A stretch of DNA of 47,164 nucleotides, from assembly GCA_023807065.1 (NCBI GenBank), contig JAJJLU010003600.1, positions 1 to 47,164 on the forward strand, read 5' to 3'. The stretch is from Isotricha intestinalis. Lineage: Eukaryota; Ciliophora; Litostomatea; Vestibuliferida; Isotrichidae. A program made the translations under genes and the position numbers. This document shows, in pieces, positions 36,856-45,020 of this stretch. Each line of letters begins with the position of its first letter. The stretch's first letter is position 1. Below the pieces are notes generated by a model that did no database searches, had not been told where the DNA came from, and was given only the letters and a program-made list of their open reading frames with translations.

Positions 36856-37339
36856 TTTTTAATTTTTTTGGTTTAAATGTTATTTAAAAATATTTTGTTT
36901 TTTATTTTGAATATTTTATTTTTAAATAAATAATTTAATAAATCTATTATAAAGTATTTATAAAAAGGAATTGAATGAAACTTTAATTTTCATTTATTTT
37001 CATTAGATTATGTCTTCTGAACAATTAATTTCTTTTATTTAATAAATTTAATTATAAATTAGCAATAAAAATCCTCTAATTTTGGTATCGTTGTTTGAAA
37101 TAAATATAAATGAAAAATATTAGGAACTTTACCCAAATTTGAATGAATATAAAAAAATTGGAAATAAGTGCTAATTTCGAATAAACAGCAGAAAATAATT
37201 CATTCAATCAAAAATAACATTTTTATATTTAATTCAAAAAATAATTAATAAAAAATATAGAAACAAATATAAAAAAATAAATAAATATTTAAATTTAATC
37301 AATCTAAATATTTATATTAAACAAAAACAAAAATAAAAA
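36856..37339. other. Divergent spacer (promoter region), no gene seen
   Basis: This lies between the starts of the TM9 gene (-) and AP-4 mu (+). It is A/T-rich with no coding-like stretch that I can support. It holds both promoters. Confidence 0.4.
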
Positions 37340-38647
37340 ATGTCAGTGTCTCAATTATTTATCCTATCAAGAAGAGGGGACACAATAATTTTTCGTGACT
37401 TCAGATTTAATATAAAAAAATCCAACGAAATCTTTTTTAGAAAAGTAAATTTATTTTCAGAAGAAGAAGAAGCTCCTCCAATCTTTAATGAAGAAGGAAT
37501 AAATTTTATATATTACAAAAGGCAGAATTTATATTTTGTAATTGCAACTTTAGATAATGGATCACCTAATTTTTTTATTGAAATATTAGAAAAAGTAATG
37601 AGAGTAATAAAAGATCATTGTGGTGATTTTACAGAAGAAGCAATAAAAAAAAATTTTGTTTTAATATATGAAATTATAGATGAAATGATTGATTATGGTT
37701 TTCCACAAATATCTTCAACAGAACAAGTAAAACAATTTGTATTTAATGAACCAATAGTTACTCTTAGAAATATAAATTCAATTAAAGAAATGTTTAATAA
37801 AAATGTAAAATCAAATGAAAATACAAAAAGATCTATTGTAATTACAAATGATGCTAAAAGTAAAAATGAAATTTATGTAGATATATTTGAAAAAGTTACT
37901 TGTTTATTTAATAAAAATGGAAGTATAATTAATAGTGGTGTAGGAGGAGCAATTAAAATGAAAAGTTATTTAAAAAATTCACCAGAGTTAAAAATTGTTT
38001 TAAGCGATGATGTTACATTTGGTAAATCTTCTTATAATGCTGGAAGAATGATAATTGATGATTATAATTTATATCAAGGAGTTCAAACTAAAGATTTAGA
38101 AAATTTAAGTACTTTATATATTATTCCTCCTGAAGGAGAATTTATTTTAATGAATTATCAAATTAATTCTGAATTTGCTCCTCCTTTTAAAATATATTCT
38201 ATAGTAGAAGAAAGTGATTATAAATTAGAATTAAAATTAAAAGTTCAAGCTAATTATTCTAGTAAAACAAATGGAGGTAATATTACTATTAAATTTAATA
38301 TTCCAAAACAAACTCAAAGTGTTCATTTTGATTTACCTCCAAAAAATAAAAATATTCAAAAAGTTGATTATATTAAAAATCAACAATTATGTGTTTGGAA
38401 AATTCCTAAAATGACTGGAGGAAGTGAAAATACATTAAATACTAAAATTACTCTTCAAGTTAATAAACCTAGTCAATTAAGGAAAGAATTAGGTCCTGTT
38501 ACGATGACTTTTGAAATTCCTAATTATAATATTAGTAAATTACAAATTAAAGAATTGAAAGTTTTATCTAATGATAAAAAGTATAATGCAATGAGATGGG
38601 TTAGAATTTTTACTCAAGCTAGTTCTTATGTTGTGAGAATTTCTTAG
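37340..38647 (+). CDS. AP4M1: AP-4 complex mu subunit
   Basis: 435 residues, the usual length. The N-terminus SVSQLFILSRRGDTIIFRDF matches the AP-4-specific start ([20 protein letters not shown]), and EIIDEMIDYGFPQISSTE matches the longin-half end. The mu-homology domain begins near residue 180 (NEIYVDIFEKVTCLFNKNGS) and contains IPPEGEFILMNYQINSEF and WKIPKMTGGSENTL. The end KYNAMRWVRIFTQASSYVVR matches the family's HKWVRHLSHSDAYVIRI. AP-4 works at the trans-Golgi network and, unlike AP-1/2/3, does not use clathrin. With the AP-3-like mu 12 kb away this shows that the organism keeps at least two non-clathrin/endosomal adaptors. Stop is TAG. Confidence 0.88.
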   Translation: MSVSQLFILSRRGDTIIFRDFRFNIKKSNEIFFRKVNLFSEEEEAPPIFNEEGINFIYYKRQNLYFVIATLDNGSPNFFIEILEKVMRVIKDHCGDFTEEAIKKNFVLIYEIIDEMIDYGFPQISSTEQVKQFVFNEPIVTLRNINSIKEMFNKNVKSNENTKRSIVITNDAKSKNEIYVDIFEKVTCLFNKNGSIINSGVGGAIKMKSYLKNSPELKIVLSDDVTFGKSSYNAGRMIIDDYNLYQGVQTKDLENLSTLYIIPPEGEFILMNYQINSEFAPPFKIYSIVEESDYKLELKLKVQANYSSKTNGGNITIKFNIPKQTQSVHFDLPPKNKNIQKVDYIKNQQLCVWKIPKMTGGSENTLNTKITLQVNKPSQLRKELGPVTMTFEIPNYNISKLQIKELKVLSNDKKYNAMRWVRIFTQASSYVVRIS

Positions 38648-39922
38648 ATAATACAATTTAATATAAAAATAATATTAGGAAATATAATTATAGTAATAAA
38701 ATTATTTTCTGTTTTTAATTAATTGAATAGAATTTTTTTAATTATTTATTTTTTTTATAATAAATAATATTATAATTAATATATTTATTTCATTAATAAC
38801 AAATTTTTTTTAAAATCTCCTTTTTTAAATATTATTATAGAAATTAATAATTGCACATATTTTTTTTTATTCCACGACAAATACATTGAAGTAATTCTTA
38901 AAAGTAATTATCCATAATTTTATTTTCATTAATTTCAATAGTATCAATTTTATGTACCAATTAAACAAACAATACAATTTCTCAGTATATTTAATGCTTT
39001 TTTTTGATTTAACTAATTTTTAATTTATTAAAAAGATAAAAAAATAATGGGGTGAAACTTGAAAAATTATATTTATTTTTTAAAATTAAATTTCTAAAAA
39101 TAAGAGGAAAAGGGAAAAAGATCTTGATTTAAACATTTACTTTTTAATAAATAATATTGTATTCCCAAAAATTTAAAAATCAAATCCCAAAGAAATAAAT
39201 GAGAATAGTCATTAATATTAAAAATTAAATAAAACAAAAAAAGAATAACAAATAATTGTCAGAATCTCATGCTTTTGGAATAAATAAAAAATAATAAATA
39301 TTTAAATAAATTATTATTCCTAATAAAATTAATGTTTAATTGATTAATTCCAATTGTTATTTATAAGGTTATAAAAAATGAGTTTTTAAATCTTTCAGCT
39401 GATTCTATTTTTGTGAATTTAACAAAGACAACAATTAATTTTATTCATAAGACTCTTATTCAATAAATTTATTTAAATATTTTTATATTTTTTTCTGATA
39501 TCACTCTCCTATAATTTTATTTTTATTAAATATCTCTAAACCAAAAAATTTTGAAAAAAAAAATATTATATTCTTATATTTATTATTTTCATGTATCAAT
39601 ATTTAAAATTGTATCCTCATATTATTTAAAATTCTTAAGAACTATTAAGAGAAAGAAAAAGGTAGTTTTATTGTTTCATAAGAATATAATTCGATTTATT
39701 GTTTAAATTTGCCCAATTATTTAATCTTCTAAAAATTATTTCTCTGGGATTTATGTAATATAAACATTGATTTATTTTCCTTAATTCTTTATATTTTCAA
39801 TGATTTATTCATTTTTTAGCAAAATTTCTTAGGTTTAAGAGAAAAAAAAAAATTTTTTAAATTTTGGAGAAAAATAATGGTATAAAAATTAAAACACTAT
39901 ATACTTTATAATATAAAAATTA
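38648..39922. other. 1.3-kb spacer with weak traces of decayed coding sequence
   Basis: This lies between two plus-strand genes. Short plus-strand readings with protein-like composition occur at 38952-39022 (from ATG: MYQLNKQYNFSVYLMLFF) and about 39090-39220 (NKRKREKDLDLNIYFLINN; then KSNPKEINENSH after one stop). They are broken by stops and lie in different frames. I cannot name a family. The rest, 39300-39922, is plain A/T and carries the promoter of the next gene. Confidence 0.25.
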
Positions 39923-40675
39923 ATGTCTTTATTTTTCACAATAGCTGAAAATTCCAATTCAAATAATATTGATAATTCTTTTGAAACTCAAAAGACATCA
40001 TCAACTAACTTATTATCAAAGAATAATAGTCTTGAAGATAAACTTTATATTCATGAAAAAAAATATAAACAATGTAATGATAAATTAAAAATTTCTTCAA
40101 GAACTTACTTTAAACATAGAAATTTGATTAAAAAAGTAAAAACAAATTGTATTAATATTTATGAAAAATTAATAAATTCATGCTTATTTATAGAACAACC
40201 ACTTTTTTCAATTAATTATTCAAGAAATAAAAGAAAAAGAGATGTTTTAAGATATTTTAAATGTGATATCTCAAAATTAAGAAATTATCTTTTATTACAA
40301 ATTCCAATGAGAAAAATAATTTCCCTTTTTAGTGATTTTGATTTTAATTCAAATTCAATTGATGTTAAAAAAAAAAATAAATTAAATTTATTGTTGAATA
40401 TGACTTGGAAAGAATTTATGCTTCATTTAAGAAATGATAATAAAGATATTACTTCTGGATTTGAAGGATTACTTAAAGTCAATAAGAAAGATTTTGATAT
40501 TTTTTTTAATTATGTTTTGGAAATTAATTATTCTTATGATTTAAGACCTAGTGTTGATAGTCTTTATGCAAATAATCTAGATAAAATTTTATCTTCAAAT
40601 ATTAAATATACTACAGAAAATAATTTGAAAAACTATACTATTAATTGCATTAAAAATTTTGGGGAAATCTGTTAA
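39923..40675 (+). CDS. Hypothetical protein, 250 residues
   Basis: Not recognised. The N-terminal ~45 residues are Ser/Asn/Thr-rich. The remainder looks globular and helical with conserved-looking aromatic and basic segments: RTYFKHRNLIKKVKTN, FKCDISKLRNYLLLQIPMRK, LLNMTWKEFMLHLRNDNKD and GLLKVNKKDFDIFFNYVL. No signal peptide or membrane segment is seen. The mixed codon content and complete 750-bp frame support a real gene. The start is the first ATG in frame after a stop. Confidence 0.5.
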   Translation: MSLFFTIAENSNSNNIDNSFETQKTSSTNLLSKNNSLEDKLYIHEKKYKQCNDKLKISSRTYFKHRNLIKKVKTNCINIYEKLINSCLFIEQPLFSINYSRNKRKRDVLRYFKCDISKLRNYLLLQIPMRKIISLFSDFDFNSNSIDVKKKNKLNLLLNMTWKEFMLHLRNDNKDITSGFEGLLKVNKKDFDIFFNYVLEINYSYDLRPSVDSLYANNLDKILSSNIKYTTENNLKNYTINCIKNFGEIC

Positions 40676-40798
40676 ATTAAATTAACTTAAATATCAATAT
40701 TTTATTTTTTAAGTATTCTTATATAAATAAATTTATGATATTTTTTGATTATTTTTATTGATAAAAAAATACAGAATTTTTTTTGTTTTTAGTTTTAA
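40676..40798. other. Short spacer 3' of the 250-aa gene
   Basis: A/T sequence between the 250-aa gene and the end of the decayed minus-strand gene. Nothing else is visible. Confidence 0.4.
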
Positions 40799-42259
40799 TT
40801 ATTTTAAAAAAATATAAAATAATATAAAATTTTTGATTTTCTTTTTCATCTTTTCTTTCAAAATTATTTTTTTTTGTATTATATAATCCAATATAATGTC
40901 TTCATATTCAGGTCTAAATATTTTAATAAAACCTCCAAATATATTCACATTTAAATATCATCACTAATTCATACTCTAATTAACATATCTCCTTTATCTT
41001 CATTATTTTTTCAATTTTCAAATAAATAATTTTAGACTTTTTCAAACATTTCTTATATAAAAATTGCAATTAATGTTCGACTCTAACCTTCATTAACACT
41101 TTTAAATATAGCTTTTTACATTTTTTCATTAATTTCTAATTCTAAAAATACTCATTTCTTCTGATAAACAATTGTAATTTTCTTTATTTAAATTTTCAAT
41201 TTTCAATAAAATTAATTTTATGTTGTTAAAAATGTACTGATCTTTAAATCAAATTCTTTATATTCCTTTAAAAAACAATAAATTTGCTTTTATATAACTC
41301 CAACTCTTTTGTTATCAAAGAATGTTGATATCTTTTTATAGTTCATTTTAATTTACTAAAAAAAAATTTTGTTTTTCTTAATTAAATATTGATTTAAAAA
41401 CACTTTTAATGTTATTAAAAAAATTGTAATAAAATTCAAAATATCACTTAAATATTCTATTATATTTTCTAATCCCTAAAATTAATGATAAAACAAGTCT
41501 TTCTTACCCTTTTCTTTTATTCCTCTATTTTGATTAATAATTTTTTCTTGGTCTAAAATCCTCAAAATTAATTGATTAAAATGTTTGCTTTTTATTGATA
41601 GTTTTTTTTGATTTTAAGAAATTCCAATACTCAATCCTATTCTTTCCAAAAACATTCAAAAAATAAATATCAAGTGAAAATTAATATCTATAGTTTTTTC
41701 AATCTTTAAATGCTGGATGTTATTTCATAAAAACTGTTTTTATTAATATTTCTTTTTTCATTAGAAGAAGCAGAATAAATATGGATTTAGTATAAAATCA
41801 TTTCTAATAATACAGAAATAAAAAATCATTAACTTCTAAATTTATTCATAATAAAATATTATGTTTAAAATATTCTTCATTGTTCACCTTTTTAATCCAC
41901 TCCAGTAACCACTTATTAAATAATCATCTCGAATTAAATTTAAATTTTCAGAGTTTTCTTTTAAAATTGATTAAAATGATAATATTGAGTTTTGTGTTTA
42001 TTTAATGATTATTTATTTAGATTTATATTATTTATGTTTAAGTATTGTTGAATTTTTTGAAAGTTAGAGATTATTTATCGTTAAATATTTTGTTACATTA
42101 TCAAATAATAAACTAATAAAATATGGATGCCTGATTATTTTAGTTGTCTATAATTAAATATTTGAGGAATTTTATCTTAAATATTTTATAGATTTCTTCT
42201 TTTTTTATTTTTGACTCTATTTCTACTACTTTTTTATCAATTATAAAGTTTGAATCCAT
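40799..42259 (-). pseudogene. Decayed protein-coding gene with a relic 32-nt intron
   Basis: On the minus strand the sequence starts at ATG 42257-42259 with MDSNFIIDKKVVEIESKIKK and then breaks. Protein-like blocks follow in changing frames with many stops: ENSENLNLIRDDYLISGYWS near 41940-41890, SASSNEKRNINKNSFYEITS near 41770-41715, ILRILDQEKIINQNRGIKEK near 41570-41510, LENIIEYLSDILNFITIF near 41470-41420, and finally about 50 open codons including VNIFGGFIKIFRPEYEDIIL up to TAA at 40799-40801. A GTAAG...TTTTAG segment at 41476-41507 is exactly 32 nt, the size and border type of the CK1 intron. The family is not recognised; the original product was probably about 450 residues and helical. 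Confidence 0.5.
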
Positions 42260-42373
42260 TTTTTAAATTATTATTTTTTGTTATTTTAAAATTAATTATA
42301 AGAAAATTTTCTTTTATGATGAAAATATTTAAAAATAAAAATACAATTTATTAAATAAAATTTAAATTACAAA

Positions 42374-43042
42374 ATGAATAATGATGAAATATCTGCTTTA
42401 GATTATAGAATTACAAAACTATATTTAAAGAATTCAACAATTTTAAATAAATTTGATGAAAATTTAAACAAATTAAAAAATGAATTATTAACTTTAACAA
42501 AGATTTATGAAAATAATAAATCATTTTCAACAAATAAAGATACTAAAACTCAAAACATAAATTTCAATGAATATGAAATAAAAGTAAAAGAATTATTATC
42601 AAGTGAAAGAGAGACAAATATAAAATATATTAATGAACAATTATCAAAATTTACTGAAGAAGAAACAATAAAAAATTCTTCAGAAAATGTTATAAATATA
42701 GATGCAATAGGGAATATTGAAGAAGAACTTATAAAATTTTTTAGAGATATAAATGCTAAAGCTGATTTATTAATTCATAATAGAGAAAATACAATTAATA
42801 CTATGGTTAATGAAATGAATAATGAATTTAATACAATTAATAAATTAATAAATGATAATGATTTAGATTTAATTGGAAGTAATTCTGATAAAGCAGATGC
42901 AATTCAGGATATGTTAAAAATATTTTTGACAAAATTTAGAAATGAAAAAAAAGCAAAGAGTGAATTTGAAAGTAAAATTACCAAATTAATTGAGGAATTA
43001 TTAGATAAAATGGTTTTAATGAAAACAAATTCAAATAATTAA
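42374..43042 (+). CDS. Coiled-coil protein, possibly SF-assemblin-like
   Basis: 222 residues, nearly all predicted helical with heptad-like spacing (ITKLYLKNSTILNKFDENLN; VKELLSSERETNIKYINEQL; FRNEKKAKSEFESKITKLIE). No Gly/Pro-rich or hydrophobic membrane segment. The size, a polar start and the closing basic-acidic coil recall SF-assemblin/beta-giardin proteins that form striated fibres at basal bodies, but I cannot align diagnostic residues, so this is a suggestion only. Its stop is only 20 bp from the stop of the convergent pseudokinase gene, so the two 3' UTRs must overlap. Confidence 0.6.
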   Translation: MNNDEISALDYRITKLYLKNSTILNKFDENLNKLKNELLTLTKIYENNKSFSTNKDTKTQNINFNEYEIKVKELLSSERETNIKYINEQLSKFTEEETIKNSSENVINIDAIGNIEEELIKFFRDINAKADLLIHNRENTINTMVNEMNNEFNTINKLINDNDLDLIGSNSDKADAIQDMLKIFLTKFRNEKKAKSEFESKITKLIEELLDKMVLMKTNSNN

Positions 43043-43062
43043 AAGTTTATTTTTTAAATATT

Positions 43063-44850
43063 TTAGTATTGATTTTTTTTAACACTAAGATTTATTATTT
43101 CATCATTTTGTTTACTTGTTAATTTTATAATATCATAAGAAATAATTTCTCCTAATCTTTGAGCATTTATTCCATTTTTTTCAATAGAATATCCATTTTG
43201 TTCCATAATTTTTTCTTCTAATAAAGGGAATTCTCTAAATATAGAATTTGATTTTTTTTTAAAGAAATTCATAAATTCTCTTCCTTCAAGTTTTTTATTA
43301 TCATTAATATCTAATTCATCAAAAATAATATTCTTTACTTTATCTAAATATTTTGTATTTTTTAATTTTACCAATTTTAATAAAATATTTCCAATAAAAA
43401 ATAAATCATAAGAAATTTGCTTATTTTTAATTCCATGATATTCATTTACAAATTTATTTTGAAACAAGATTAAATGTAAAAGATAAATATAACTTTCAAT
43501 TTTCCTATTATGAATTTTATTAGTTTCTTTATCATCATGTTGACATAATCTTTCTGTTAACATTTCAGCCATTTCATCAAAAGTAATCACACTATTATTA
43601 TTTTTATCAAATAATAAAAATAATTCATTCATTTTGATTAAATCATTATCATCTATAAAAAATTTATTAAAATTCATTACAATATAAAATACTATCCCAT
43701 GAATAATAATTCCTAATTTATTTTCTAATTTAAATGCAAGAGTTTTAACAAAAGCTTCATCGTAATTAATAAAGTTATATATATCATCATTAGTGAGATT
43801 AGATTCTGTTTCATTAAATCTAATTAAATCATCTTCAACTAAAATTTCAGAATCAGCTCTTAAGTTTTGTTTTTCATATAAACATCTTTTAACAAATTTT
43901 ATTATATCATAATCAACACATAATGAGCTTAATTCTTCATCACTTTTAAATAATTCTTTTTTTTTTAATTTTTCAAAAACTTCTTCTCTTGATGAACATT
44001 TTGAAAAAGGATTTTCAAAAGTAATCATCATATATAATATAATTCCAATATTCCAAATATCACTTTTAAAATCATATTTTAAATCTTTTAATTGTTCAGG
44101 TGATAAATACCATAATCCTCCATACATTCCATTTACAATTCTTGATTTTCCTACTATTGTAGAAAAATAAAAATTTCTAATATTTAAAGTTAAAAAATGT
44201 CCTTCTTTTAAAAAGAAAATATTATCTGGTGAAAAATTCCTAAATACTATATTTGATGCTTTAAATTTATATGCAACTATTGATAAAATTTTTGCTACAG
44301 TTACAATTTCTTTTTTTGTAAATTTTTCATTCCTTTTAATATGTTCATTAATTACATCCAGTAAAGACTTTTTTGGACAATAATTTGTTATCATTATTAA
44401 TTTAAATGATGATTCTTTTTTTAAAAGAAATACTTTAACTAATCTTTCACAATTAGGATGATTTATTATTGTTAATGATTTTATTTCTGAAATAAATAAT
44501 GCTTTAAAATTTTCTTCTTTCATTAATTTAATAATTTCTTTTGTTATTATTTTAGCATTAAATAATTGTGCAGTTCTTTTATTTTCAATAACTTTAATTT
44601 GATAAAAATCATTATCTTCACATTTAATATTTTTCTTCACTCTATATAATCTTTTAAAATGTTCTCTATTTGTAGATAAATATTCATTTGGAACAATACT
44701 TATTAAAGTTGAATATAAAGGGTCATCTGATTCTGCATTTTGTTTTAATTTTCTTTGGCTTTTTAAATTTGCTGATTTATATTCTTGTTCAATGTCTTGA
44801 AAATCTCCTGTAACATCATCATAATCCCTTGCAGTTCCACAATTTCCCAT
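43063..44850 (-). CDS. CDPK-like pseudokinase with EF-hands and MGNC membrane anchor
   Basis: 595 residues. It begins MGNCGTARDY: Gly2 for N-myristoylation, Cys4 for palmitoylation. A kinase fold spans about residues 70-340: Lys100 in FNAKIITKE matches the ATP-binding Lys, GMYGGLWYLSPEQL matches the APE region and FKSDIWNIGIILYMM matches the DxWSxGV helix. Key catalytic parts are lost: there is no Gly loop, HRD reads FRN (Asn205 in IVFRNFSPDN) and DFG reads NFY (Asn226). After a junction come EF-hands; loops DKNNNSVITFDE (near 412-423) and DINDNKKLEGRE (near 512-523) keep all calcium ligands. So it probably works as a calcium-responsive, membrane-tethered scaffold rather than an enzyme. Domain order matches calcium-dependent protein kinases. 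Confidence 0.85.
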   Translation of the reverse strand: MGNCGTARDYDDVTGDFQDIEQEYKSANLKSQRKLKQNAESDDPLYSTLISIVPNEYLSTNREHFKRLYRVKKNIKCEDNDFYQIKVIENKRTAQLFNAKIITKEIIKLMKEENFKALFISEIKSLTIINHPNCERLVKVFLLKKESSFKLIMITNYCPKKSLLDVINEHIKRNEKFTKKEIVTVAKILSIVAYKFKASNIVFRNFSPDNIFFLKEGHFLTLNIRNFYFSTIVGKSRIVNGMYGGLWYLSPEQLKDLKYDFKSDIWNIGIILYMMITFENPFSKCSSREEVFEKLKKKELFKSDEELSSLCVDYDIIKFVKRCLYEKQNLRADSEILVEDDLIRFNETESNLTNDDIYNFINYDEAFVKTLAFKLENKLGIIIHGIVFYIVMNFNKFFIDDNDLIKMNELFLLFDKNNNSVITFDEMAEMLTERLCQHDDKETNKIHNRKIESYIYLLHLILFQNKFVNEYHGIKNKQISYDLFFIGNILLKLVKLKNTKYLDKVKNIIFDELDINDNKKLEGREFMNFFKKKSNSIFREFPLLEEKIMEQNGYSIEKNGINAQRLGEIISYDIIKLTSKQNDEIINLSVKKNQY

Positions 44851-45020
44851 TTAATTAAATAAAAAATTAATAAAATTTATTTTAAATTCATTTGAAAATT
44901 AATATTAAAATATACTATACAAAAATATTGAATTTAGAAAAAATTTAAATTAAAATTTCATTATATTAGTGAGATATAAAATGAATAATTTAAATCTATA
45001 AAAAATAATATATATAAAAT

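Noticed and set aside
41070..41092. TTCGACTC string resembling a tRNA B box
   Set aside because: No 5-bp T-arm stem flanks it, no acceptor or anticodon arms can be drawn, and it lies inside the decayed minus-strand gene.
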